Assembly (NCBI GenBank): GCA_017937305.1
Contig: JAGBDV010000002.1
Coordinates: forward strand, 1-64,000
Length of the DNA stretch: 64,000 nucleotides
Origin: Bacilli bacterium
GTDB lineage: Bacteria; Bacillota_I; Bacilli_A; ML615J-28; CAG-313
Direction: 5' to 3'
The stretch's first letter is position 1. The number at the start of each line of letters is the position of its first letter. Under the pieces are notes generated by a model that worked only from the letters and a program-made list of their open reading frames with translations, was not told the DNA's origin and made no database searches. Positions 9,606 to 17,192 of this stretch are shown piece by piece. The translations under genes and the position numbers were made by a program.

Positions 9606-9634
9606 ATTATATACCTTTTTTACAAATTTGTCAA
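9606..9634 (-). promoter_or_regulatory. Strong promoter of the AbiE-type operon
   Basis: Perfect TTGACA, a 17-base spacer and TATAAT on the minus strand, just upstream of the antitoxin. It lies downstream of the structured RNA's terminator, so the toxin-antitoxin pair can be transcribed independently of that RNA. Confidence 0.85.
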
Positions 9635-9689
9635 CACAAATTTCAAATTAAATTTTTTTAATTAAATCATAGTACCACCTCCTTAAAAA

Positions 9690-9884
9690 ACAAAAAAAGA
9701 TATTAACAATATAAAAGATTCTATCTCTAAAATAGAAATAGTTAATTCTTTTATAATGTCAATATCCGCGTAACCTCTAAAGCGCAATTCTCAAGTTACC
9801 TAAACCTTAGGAGTAGCAAGAATTTCAATATGATTATTACTTCTTTAGAGTAAATAATAACCTTTAAAACTCATAATTCTTACA
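9690..9884 (-). ncRNA. Structured RNA element, copy 1 (unclassified)
   Basis: A ~195-nt element nearly repeated at 14133-14328. Reading the minus strand from about 9884: GTAAGAATT pairs with a later AATTCTTGC and encloses a hairpin whose loop contains CTCTAAAG (9843-9850); then a CCTAA/TTAGG hairpin; then a GCG/CGC hairpin whose loop contains CTTTAGAG (9775-9782), fully complementary to the first loop; then a 20-base-pair-arm hairpin (9699-9766) followed by a T tract, i.e. an intrinsic terminator. After the T tract comes AAGGAGG and an ATG followed by one codon and a stop. It does not match T-box (no UGGN bulge), SAM, purine, TPP or c-di-GMP riboswitch cores by eye. Confidence 0.75.
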
Positions 9885-9889
9885 AGAAT

Positions 9890-9918
9890 ATTATAACATA
9901 ATACATAATATAAATCAA
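9890..9918 (-). promoter_or_regulatory. Promoter of structured RNA copy 1
   Basis: TTGATT, 17-base spacer, TATAAT on the minus strand. The same hexamers and spacing occur before copy 2, so the promoter is part of the conserved unit. Transcription would start near 9883. Confidence 0.85.
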
Positions 9919-10027
9919 TGTTTTTCTTGCATAATTTCAAAATATTTTTCTACAAGATTTAGTCATATTTTGCATATCATTAAAAACTTATTTTAATATT
10001 TGATATAATATTATTGAGGTGAAAATT

Positions 10028-10576
10028 ATGAAAATACTTATGACATGCTTTGAATCTTTTGGTGGATTTACTACTAATTCTACTGAACTTGCACTAAGTA
10101 AACTTAACTATTTAGATATTGATAGAATTAATTTACCAGTTTCATATCCTGATGCTTATGTTGTCTTAAAACAATTAATGAAAGAATGTGACTTTATTAT
10201 TATGCTAGGTATGGCTGCATCAAGAGATAAAATATCTATTGAAGAACGTGCTAAAAATTTACTTGAGTTTAAAATTCCTGATAATAATCGTCAAATAATT
10301 ACAAATAGACTAATTAGTGATGAAGGATCAGAATACATATATAGTAAAGTAGACATTGATAATTTAGTTAACGTTTTAAATAAAGATTTTGATGTCTATA
10401 AATCAAGTGATGCAGGAACATATATTTGCAATTACTTATATTATAAAGTACTTCAAACAATTGATGTTCCAAGTATCTTTGTTCATATACCAAATTACCA
10501 AACAAATGAAGAATTTGAAAAATTACATTCATTTTTAATTACATTAATAAATTATATTAAAGGAGAAAACAAATGA
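10028..10576 (+). CDS. pcp: Pyroglutamyl-peptidase I (peptidase family C15)
   Basis: Cytoplasmic cysteine peptidase that removes N-terminal pyroglutamate from peptides. 182 residues, slightly short for the family (about 200-215). The N-terminal MTCFESFGGFTTN matches the VTGFEPFGGxxxNPS start. The triad is visible: Glu73 in IEERA, Cys134 in DAGTYICNY and His153 in FVHIPNY. A GTG nine bases upstream also opens the frame, but GAGGTG at 10016-10021 is better placed as the ribosome site for this ATG. Its stop overlaps the ATG of the endonuclease lipoprotein (ATGA), so the two are translated as a unit, perhaps for scavenging peptides and nucleic acids (inference). Confidence 0.88.
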   Translation: MKILMTCFESFGGFTTNSTELALSKLNYLDIDRINLPVSYPDAYVVLKQLMKECDFIIMLGMAASRDKISIEERAKNLLEFKIPDNNRQIITNRLISDEGSEYIYSKVDIDNLVNVLNKDFDVYKSSDAGTYICNYLYYKVLQTIDVPSIFVHIPNYQTNEEFEKLHSFLITLINYIKGENK

Positions 10577-13152
10577 GAAAATTATTGTTTCTAATTACAC
10601 TTTTATGTTTATTATTTATTTCAGGATGTGAAGTTCCCCCTACTGAAAGCTATATATCAAACATTAAAGAAAGCAAGTACGTTGTTACATGGGATGAAGA
10701 CTTATCAAGTACATTATATTATATAAATATAACATCAGATGTAAGTAGCTCTGTTACATTTACTACAACTGATACATCATATGACTTGTCTTCATATATC
10801 GATGGATTACTAATTAAAAATAATGAATTTACATTAACTGTAAAAGTTAAATCAAATAGTACAACTTCTGTTTATAAAGAAGAAATAACAATTACTGTAG
10901 AAAAAGAACTTCCTACTCTTCCTATAGCCCCTATTCCAACAAATGTAAAAATTGAAAATAACATTCTTACATGGGATAATATGAATAATGTTAACACATA
11001 TGAAGTAACCATAACATTAAATGACTTAGTTGATTCTTACACCGTTTCAACAAATTCCTTTGATTTTACATCATATTTATCAATTAGCGGAACTTATTAT
11101 TTTCAAGTTAAATCACTTATTTCTGATAGTTATTCAAATGACTCAGAATACTGCAAAGTAGTAGCTTATGAATATGAAGAAATAGTAATTGAAAAAGAAA
11201 TCTTTAACTATAATTTCTTAACTATGGAATCACTTCCAACTGGTTTTTCTGCAACAAGTTTTGCAAAATACGCTGATAAATCCGTAAAGTTTAATTCCAG
11301 TGGTTTTTATCTTACAACTAATTCATTTAAAGCATTAAAAAGCTTTTCTGTTACAGCAACAATTAAAGGTAACGGATGTAGTGGTGATGCAACAATCACA
11401 TTCTATGGTTTAGATGATTCTAACAAAATTATTGAAACCTATCCTATTACTTATGCAATCACTAACTCAAAACATGATATTACAGCTGAATTTAATAATA
11501 CTTCTATTACAAAAATAAAATTAGAATATACTACTAAAGCAACAGGTAATTTTGGTTTATATAACCTTTCAGCAAATCACGACGAAGAAAGCGATAGAAT
11601 TACATCAATTAGTTTAGAAGAATATCAAACTTCATACTTACAAAATCAACCATTTGATTATTCAGGTAACCTTATTGTTAATTATAAATCGGGTGCTGTT
11701 AAAAAACATAAACTAAATGATGTCAAAGATCAATTAACAATTTCTCAATTTAGTACAACTTCTAAAGGAACTTATACATCTGTTCTTTCATATGAAGGAT
11801 TTAAAGCAAACTTTACATACAACGTTAAATATGATTATGATGCTTATTACACATACGCTGATGATATTAAAATATATACTTTTGATTTAAATGATACCGC
11901 AGACAATTTATTTGTAATGTTAAGCATTACACAAGATGAAGAAACTATCAATGTCTTATTTGATTATAATAAGAAAACAACTATAGATATAATTAATAAT
12001 TTATTACTTGAAATATCTTCATATACATCTAATAAAGTAGATTATGCCTATTCAGTTAATAATGCTAACTTATTCACTGACTCAAAACCATTAAATAATA
12101 CTACTCAATATAACTTTGCACCAGATGTATATGTAACAGTAAATAACAATGAGTTTAACATTGATGTTTATGGATTTAATTATTACTTCACTTTAGATAC
12201 AATCACAAAAACAAATAAAGTAGATATTTTACACGTAAATAGTGATATTGATATTGACACATTAAAAGTAGTTGATCCAACTAATGTAATCCTTCAAGAA
12301 GGAACAATTAATGATTTAGTTGAAAATGGTATGGCAGTATATTCATACAATAATCAAATTTATCAATATGCACCTACATTAAGTAATTCATTTTTCTATA
12401 CATTTACTAAAAATACATATACTATTGATGGTGATAATCTATTAGAGCTTAGTTCTAATACAGCATGGAGTGATGCAGAAACTAACGGATTACATCACAA
12501 AGATTTAAACAACTATGTATATAGAATTAGCTATTATGGAGATATATCTAATTTATATGGTAATGAATTGTTAAATTCAATAAAAAATACAATCACAAAA
12601 ACTCATACAACTTTAGTAAACTATGCATATGCTAAAACAGCATACAAGCTAACAGATGCAGATCCATTAAAACCAGGAAATATTATTACATTCTATTCAA
12701 ATACTTCAATTAATGGAACATGGGAAAATGGTATTACTTGGAATAGAGAACACGTTTGGCCTAAATCATTATCAGGTGGAATATATAATACACTTGATGA
12801 CAGTGATAAAAATGCAGGTACTGACCTGCATCATATTAGACCAGCTCTTACTTCAATTAACTCTTCACGTGGTAATAAAGCATATGGAACTATCACTAAT
12901 GAACAAACATTCTATCCGGGTGATGAATTTATTGGCGATACTGCAAGAATTTTATTCTATCTATCAGTAAGATATGATATGAGTATTACAGGACTTAAAG
13001 TATGTAATGATATATCTTTGCTTCTTGAATGGAATAACATAGATCAAGTAGACAACTTAGAAAGAAATAGAAATGCATCTGTTCAAGAAATTCAAGGAAA
13101 CTTTAATCCATTTATTGATAATCCTTGGATTGCAGAAAGAATATGGCAATAA
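10573..13152 (+). CDS. Secreted lipoprotein with endonuclease I (EndA/NucM-type) domain
   Basis: 859-residue surface lipoprotein. The signal peptide ends in a lipobox FISGC with Cys at residue 19. Next come two fibronectin-III-like modules (residues ~30-200), a beta-sandwich region, and a bacterial Ig-like segment (residues ~340-415). The C-terminal 230 residues form an endonuclease I domain with the His-Me-finger signature NREHVWPKS, then DLHHIRPALTSINSSRGNK. These enzymes cut DNA and RNA non-specifically outside the cell, usually for nutrient scavenging. Shine-Dalgarno AAAGGAG precedes the ATG, which overlaps pcp. A palindromic terminator follows. Confidence 0.88.
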   Translation: MRKLLFLITLLCLLFISGCEVPPTESYISNIKESKYVVTWDEDLSSTLYYINITSDVSSSVTFTTTDTSYDLSSYIDGLLIKNNEFTLTVKVKSNSTTSVYKEEITITVEKELPTLPIAPIPTNVKIENNILTWDNMNNVNTYEVTITLNDLVDSYTVSTNSFDFTSYLSISGTYYFQVKSLISDSYSNDSEYCKVVAYEYEEIVIEKEIFNYNFLTMESLPTGFSATSFAKYADKSVKFNSSGFYLTTNSFKALKSFSVTATIKGNGCSGDATITFYGLDDSNKIIETYPITYAITNSKHDITAEFNNTSITKIKLEYTTKATGNFGLYNLSANHDEESDRITSISLEEYQTSYLQNQPFDYSGNLIVNYKSGAVKKHKLNDVKDQLTISQFSTTSKGTYTSVLSYEGFKANFTYNVKYDYDAYYTYADDIKIYTFDLNDTADNLFVMLSITQDEETINVLFDYNKKTTIDIINNLLLEISSYTSNKVDYAYSVNNANLFTDSKPLNNTTQYNFAPDVYVTVNNNEFNIDVYGFNYYFTLDTITKTNKVDILHVNSDIDIDTLKVVDPTNVILQEGTINDLVENGMAVYSYNNQIYQYAPTLSNSFFYTFTKNTYTIDGDNLLELSSNTAWSDAETNGLHHKDLNNYVYRISYYGDISNLYGNELLNSIKNTITKTHTTLVNYAYAKTAYKLTDADPLKPGNIITFYSNTSINGTWENGITWNREHVWPKSLSGGIYNTLDDSDKNAGTDLHHIRPALTSINSSRGNKAYGTITNEQTFYPGDEFIGDTARILFYLSVRYDMSITGLKVCNDISLLLEWNNIDQVDNLERNRNASVQEIQGNFNPFIDNPWIAERIWQ

Positions 13153-13154
13153 CT

Positions 13155-13188
13155 AAAAAAGATTAGGAATAATCCTAATCTTTTTTTT
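13155..13188. terminator. Bidirectional terminator between endonuclease and rhuM-like genes
   Basis: AAAAAAGATTAGGA paired with TCCTAATCTTTTTT around an ATAA loop. It works on both strands and serves the convergent genes, reaching into the stop codon of the minus-strand gene. Confidence 0.85.
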
Positions 13189-14050
13189 AGATATTACATA
13201 GTAATGGATTAATTAAATCGCTATTAGATTCACTAATAGAAAATATTTTTTTCCCTAAATCTTTTATTGAATGCCCAATATGATAAAGTTTTTCTCTATC
13301 AATTATTATATATCTATCATGAACTTTTTTTATATATCTAACTGACAATGAGCTGTATTGCTTATTAAAAGCATGTATATCACTATCGATTAATTTTGAA
13401 GTAGATTTATTTGTATAAATTATAACTTTAACATTTTTCTTTTTTACAACTAATCGATCAAGAATAGTTCTATCTAAATAATTATCTATTATAATAATTT
13501 CTTTAGTTGCACTTTCGAAAATTTTTTGTATTATTGCATATGCATCATAAAACTGTCCATTATAAAAAATTTTATTAAATCCGTATTCTTTATCTAAGAC
13601 TTTATCTTCTAATTTTAGTAGTCTATTATTTATGCTAATCACTTCATTTTTTAATTCGATATAGTTTTCATTAGATACTACTACTCTTCTAGGGTTAATA
13701 ACATAACCTCTTAAAAGATACCCTTTTAAAATTTGATTTGCCCAAATTCTAAACTTTACACCTACTATCGATTTGACTCTATATCCAACAGAAATTATTA
13801 CATCTAAAGAATACATACAAACTAGTTGTTTAACACCATCAACACGCATTTTTTGCGTGTTGTTATCATAATTTAATTCTTCGTCTTTAAAGATATTATT
13901 TATATGTTTTCTAATTGTTTTACAGTCTTTTCTAAAAAGACATGCCATTTGATTCGCTGACATCCATATTGTTTCTTCATATGGACTTACAGTAATATCT
14001 AGTTCTAATTCTCCATCAATAAATTTTACTAAATCATATTCTTGTTCCAT
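13187..14050 (-). CDS. RhuM-family protein with C-terminal phospholipase D-like domain
   Basis: 287 residues. Residues ~25-120 match the RhuM family (ETIWMSANQMACLF, KHINNIFKDEEL, YSLDVIISVGYRVKS, FRIWANQILKGYLLRGYVIN). After a short coiled linker, residues ~165-280 look like a single phospholipase D-type domain with HDRYIIID, an HxR-x4-D variant of HxK-x4-D, followed by GHSIKDLGKK. One such motif per chain implies a dimeric active site (family knowledge). RhuM proteins are common in defence islands and near restriction systems, and their biochemical role is unclear. Regulation may involve structured RNA copy 2 just upstream. Whether the domain is a nuclease or only binds nucleic acid cannot be told from sequence. 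Confidence 0.75.
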   Translation of the reverse strand: MEQEYDLVKFIDGELELDITVSPYEETIWMSANQMACLFRKDCKTIRKHINNIFKDEELNYDNNTQKMRVDGVKQLVCMYSLDVIISVGYRVKSIVGVKFRIWANQILKGYLLRGYVINPRRVVVSNENYIELKNEVISINNRLLKLEDKVLDKEYGFNKIFYNGQFYDAYAIIQKIFESATKEIIIIDNYLDRTILDRLVVKKKNVKVIIYTNKSTSKLIDSDIHAFNKQYSSLSVRYIKKVHDRYIIIDREKLYHIGHSIKDLGKKIFSISESNSDLINPLLCNI

Positions 14051-14132
14051 TTTTATACCCCTTTTATTTTAATATTTTAAATTTTGAATAACACATTTAT
14101 TATATTACTTATATATCCCTCCTTTATAAAAT

Positions 14133-14328
14133 TAAAAAACAGATACTAACAATATAAAAGATTCTACATCTAAAATAGAAATAGATAATTCTTTTATAAT
14201 GTCAATATCCGCGAAACCTCTAAAGCGCATTTCTCAAGTTACCTGTAACCCCAGGAGTAGTAAGAATTTTAATATGCTAACTACTTCTTTAGAGTAAGTA
14301 ATTGGCTTTAAATCTTAGAATTCTTACA
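14133..14328 (-). ncRNA. Structured RNA element, copy 2 (unclassified)
   Basis: Second copy of the element at 9690-9884, in the same orientation. On the minus strand from about 14328: GTAAGAATT pairs perfectly with AATTCTTAC. The enclosed hairpin loop has CTCTAAAG (14287-14294) and the later GCG/CGC hairpin loop has CTTTAGAG (14218-14225). CCTG/CAGG replaces copy 1's CCTA/TAGG, so pairing is kept by compensatory change. The terminator hairpin has arms at 14142-14161 and 14190-14209 followed by a T-rich run, then AAAGGAGG. The rhuM-like gene starts 83 bases further on. No obvious separate promoter for that gene is seen, so read-through control is possible. Confidence 0.75.
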
Positions 14329-14333
14329 TTTAT

Positions 14334-14362
14334 ATTATAACATTATTTTACATAAAAATCAA
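14334..14362 (-). promoter_or_regulatory. Promoter of structured RNA copy 2
   Basis: TTGATT, 17-base spacer, TATAAT on the minus strand, identical in hexamers and spacing to the promoter of copy 1. The spacer sequences differ, which suggests selection on the promoter rather than very recent duplication. Confidence 0.85.
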
Positions 14363-14369
14363 TACTTTT

Positions 14370-14397
14370 TTAAAAAAACTTGCATAAAATGCAAGTT
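14370..14397 (-). terminator. Terminator of the oad-bioY-birA operon
   Basis: AACTTGCA/TGCAAGTT stem with a five-base loop and a run of T on the minus strand, starting at the birA stop codon. It isolates the biotin operon from the promoter of RNA copy 2. Confidence 0.85.
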
Positions 14398-15109
14398 ATC
14401 TTTTTATTTTTATTTCCCCACTATTAAGATATAATATTTTATCTTTTTCTTTTACAATTAATCTTCCATCAGTATGAATATCTAAAATTATACCTTCACA
14501 TAAAACATCATTTCTTGTGAATTCAATTAATTTATTAATTCCAAATAAATTTGATCTAATATATTCAATATAAGATGTATTCCCATTTAAATATTCATCG
14601 ATTTCTTTAACTAAAATATTGGACAATTCTTTTATTAATAAATCTATATCAAAATTAATATTAAGTTCTTTTTTTAAAGATGTTGTTAAAAGATTAATAT
14701 CATCATTAAAGCTAGTTTGATTAATATTTATTCCAATTCCAATAACTACCATTTTAGAGTTATTATTCATTTTACCTTCTAATAAGATTCCACAAATCTT
14801 TTTATTATCAACTAATACATCATTTGGCCATTTAATATATAACTTATTAAGATATTTACTTAAAAACTTGTGTACTGCAACACCAGTAACTAAAGATAAC
14901 AAATTTACATCAGTTCTATCATTAAACTCTTTGATTAAAATAGACATTAAAATATTATCACCAGCACAAGAATGCCATACTCTTGTCATTCTACCTCGAC
15001 CATTTGTTTGATAATTTGCAGTAACGATAGTATAGTTATCAAGAGTTTCATAATGCTCTTTTATATATTCATTAGTAGAAGTGATTACATCTTTTTTAAT
15101 TATTAACAT
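14396..15109 (-). CDS. birA: Biotin-[carboxylase] protein ligase, no DNA-binding domain
   Basis: Attaches biotin to the acceptor lysine of biotin carrier domains using ATP. 237 residues with GRGR near residue 37 (biotinyl-AMP loop), KWPNDVLV near 98 and the GIGININQ strand near 125, then a C-terminal SH3-like region. The N-terminal helix-turn-helix of bifunctional BirA is missing, so it is a ligase only and cannot repress biotin genes. It ends the operon that encodes its likely substrate, the carrier subunit of oxaloacetate decarboxylase, together with the BioY transporter. Start ATG follows bioY after one base. Confidence 0.93.
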   Translation of the reverse strand: MLIIKKDVITSTNEYIKEHYETLDNYTIVTANYQTNGRGRMTRVWHSCAGDNILMSILIKEFNDRTDVNLLSLVTGVAVHKFLSKYLNKLYIKWPNDVLVDNKKICGILLEGKMNNNSKMVVIGIGININQTSFNDDINLLTTSLKKELNINFDIDLLIKELSNILVKEIDEYLNGNTSYIEYIRSNLFGINKLIEFTRNDVLCEGIILDIHTDGRLIVKEKDKILYLNSGEIKIKR

Positions 15110-15110
15110 T

Positions 15111-15647
15111 TTATGAAATCCTTTCGATTGTTGGTTTTATTTTGATTGAAATAAATCCCGCAAGTATTGCTTTTATTATATCAAATGGTAATAGTGGAAG
15201 AATAGATACTATAATAAATGTTTTTATATCTATTTCATATACTCCCTTAATTATAAATAAGTATAAACAACCAATAGTGTATATAAATATTATAGTTATT
15301 AATAAACTAATAATATTTTTAATTTTATCATTTTTAATATTTATTAAATCAAAAATTTTAATTATAAATGGTACAAAAATAAAACTAATTATAAAACCAA
15401 ATGATGGAGTAAATATTTTTGATATTCCACTTGTAAAGTTAGCAAAAACTGGAATTCCAATTAGTCCCATTAATATATATAATATAATTATAATTTCAGC
15501 ATCTATAAAAGGTAAAATAAGTGCTAGTAGTAAAACCACTAGCACTTGTAATGTCAATGATATATCGGATAAAGGAATTGATATATATGAACTAACGATT
15601 AATAGTGCTAAGAATATACTATCAATTGCTATCCGTTTAATTGTCAT
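15111..15647 (-). CDS. bioY: Biotin transporter BioY (ECF S component)
   Basis: Membrane substrate-binding subunit for biotin uptake. 178 residues with about six hydrophobic helices, an N-terminal SYISIPLSDISLTLQVLVVLL block that matches the BioY LPFTPVPiTLQxxxVLLAG region, and the central GIPVFANFTSGISKIFTPSFGF segment. BioY usually works with the shared EcfAA'T energising module, which is not in this window. Position between oadB and birA indicates that it feeds biotin to the sodium-pump operon. No biotin biosynthesis genes are visible, so the cell may be a biotin auxotroph (inference). Confidence 0.9.
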   Translation of the reverse strand: MTIKRIAIDSIFLALLIVSSYISIPLSDISLTLQVLVVLLLALILPFIDAEIIIILYILMGLIGIPVFANFTSGISKIFTPSFGFIISFIFVPFIIKIFDLINIKNDKIKNIISLLITIIFIYTIGCLYLFIIKGVYEIDIKTFIIVSILPLLPFDIIKAILAGFISIKIKPTIERIS

Positions 15648-15650
15648 ATC

Positions 15651-16814
15651 TTATCCAAAAATACTTAAAAGTAAACCAGCAGCAACAGCTGAACCAATTA
15701 CACCTGCAACGTTAGGTCCCATAGCATGCATTAATAGATAATTTGATTTGTCTTCTTCCATACCAATCTTGTGTACAACACGTGCAGCCATTGGAACAGC
15801 AGAAACACCAGCAGCACCAATCATTGGATTAACTTTACCGCCTGTAAGTTTGCACATAAGTTTACCTACTAAAACACCAGCAGCAGTAGCAGCACTAAAT
15901 GCAAGCATACCAAGAAGTAAGATATATACAAAGTTAGCAGCTTGAGCACCATCTGTTAAAATTGCAGTAGCACCAACTGATAAACCTAAAAGAATTGTTA
16001 CAGCATACATAATTGTTTTAGCAGCAGCATCTACAAGGTTTGGAACTACACCAGATTCTTTAATTAAGTTACCAAGCATTAACATACCAATTAAAGCAGC
16101 ACAAGAAGGAATAAGCATAATTACAACAATCATAACTACAATTGGGAATAAGATTTTTTCACGTTTAGATACTTCTCTTGCTTGAACCATTTTAATTTGA
16201 CGTTCTTCTTTTGTAGTAAGCCATTTAATAATTGGTGGTTGAATAACAGGTACAAGTGCCATATATGAATATGCAACAACAGCAATAGATGCACAAAGCA
16301 TTTCACCACCATCTGCACCAGCTAACATCTTATTTGATAAGAAAATTGCAGTAGGACCATCAGCACCACCAATGATACCAATAGCAGCAGCTTCTAAGGC
16401 ATTAAATCCTAAGAAGAATGCACCAAAGAATGTTAAGAAAATACCAAATTGTGCAGCAGCACCAAGTAATAAACTAGAAGGTCTTGAAAGTAGTGGACCA
16501 AAGTCTGTTGTAGCCCCAATTCCAAGGAAGATTAATGGAGGGAAAATCTCTAAACTAATACCTTGATGGAATTGATAGAATAAACCTTCTTGATGTTCTA
16601 CATTATAAAGTCCAGGAGCTAGATTTACAAGTAGCATCCCGATACCAATAGGGATTAATAAATATGGTTCAAACCCTTTAGCAATAGCTAAATAAATTAA
16701 TACACAAGCTACTAAGATCATTACAAGTCTTAGTAAGAATGGTAATAGTTCAAATGAACCTTCAGTAAAAAATCCCATTTGATTAATGAAATTTTTAATT
16801 AAGTCTCCAAGCAT
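15651..16814 (-). CDS. oadB: Oxaloacetate decarboxylase, beta subunit (Na+ pump)
   Basis: Integral membrane subunit that decarboxylates carboxybiotin and moves Na+ out of the cell. 387 residues, typical length, multi-spanning. The hallmark GGADGPTAIFLSNK lies near residue 149, and the conserved NLIKESGVVPNL and GAAGVSAVPMAARV segments follow. The same subunit serves methylmalonyl-CoA and glutaconyl-CoA pumps, so the assignment to oxaloacetate rests on the OadA-type alpha subunit in the operon. The product pumps sodium that could drive the AGCS symporter encoded at 38765. Confidence 0.93.
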   Translation of the reverse strand: MLGDLIKNFINQMGFFTEGSFELLPFLLRLVMILVACVLIYLAIAKGFEPYLLIPIGIGMLLVNLAPGLYNVEHQEGLFYQFHQGISLEIFPPLIFLGIGATTDFGPLLSRPSSLLLGAAAQFGIFLTFFGAFFLGFNALEAAAIGIIGGADGPTAIFLSNKMLAGADGGEMLCASIAVVAYSYMALVPVIQPPIIKWLTTKEERQIKMVQAREVSKREKILFPIVVMIVVIMLIPSCAALIGMLMLGNLIKESGVVPNLVDAAAKTIMYAVTILLGLSVGATAILTDGAQAANFVYILLLGMLAFSAATAAGVLVGKLMCKLTGGKVNPMIGAAGVSAVPMAARVVHKIGMEEDKSNYLLMHAMGPNVAGVIGSAVAAGLLLSIFG

Positions 16815-16820
16815 AACCGA

Positions 16821-17180
16821 TTACCCGATAACTACTAATACTTGACCGTTTTGTACAGCAGTTCCTTTTGATACAGCGATTGATTTAACAACACCTGAGA
16901 ATTCAGCAACAACTTCGTTTTCAAGTTTCATTGCTTCTAAGATGAATAATACATCACCAGCATTAACTTGTTGACCAACACTAACCTTAACATCTAAGAT
17001 TGTACCAGCCATAGGTGCTTTTTGTTCGTTTCCTGCACCACTTGCAACAGGTTGAGGAGCAGCTTGAGGAGCTGCAGCTTGTGCAGCAACTGGAGCAGCA
17101 ATATTACCAGCTTTTTCGCTTACACTTTCTAATTCAACTTCGTAAACTTTACCGTTAACTTTAACTTTATAAACTTTCAT
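16821..17180 (-). CDS. Biotin carboxyl carrier subunit of the decarboxylase pump
   Basis: 119-residue carrier. Residues 1-20 form the usual KVYKVKVNGKVYEVELE start, residues 30-55 are an Ala/Pro/Gln linker, and residues 56-119 are the biotinyl domain with EAMKLENEV; Lys85 is the biotinylation site. In many bacteria this domain is fused to the C-terminus of OadA. Here it is separate, matching the shorter 464-residue OadA. It shuttles CO2 from the cytoplasmic carboxyltransferase to OadB in the membrane. A Shine-Dalgarno-like GGAGAA sits before the ATG. Confidence 0.93.
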   Translation of the reverse strand: MKVYKVKVNGKVYEVELESVSEKAGNIAAPVAAQAAAPQAAPQPVASGAGNEQKAPMAGTILDVKVSVGQQVNAGDVLFILEAMKLENEVVAEFSGVVKSIAVSKGTAVQNGQVLVVIG

Positions 17181-17192
17181 GATTTTATTCTC

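Noticed and set aside
9846-9878. Leader peptide MSFKGYYLL in RNA copy 1
   Set aside because: The start codon is absent in copy 2 and no ribosome site precedes it, while RNA pairing is conserved.
9700-9884. T-box leader for the repeated RNA
   Set aside because: The layout (hairpins, terminator, ribosome site) and AGAGGTTACGCGG look a little like the T-box, but the UGGN bulge that pairs with tRNA is missing in both copies and no specifier stem is evident.
15142-15741. Plus-strand 199-codon open frame
   Set aside because: It is antisense to bioY, has Ile/Asn-rich low-complexity composition and no ribosome site; a shadow of the real gene.
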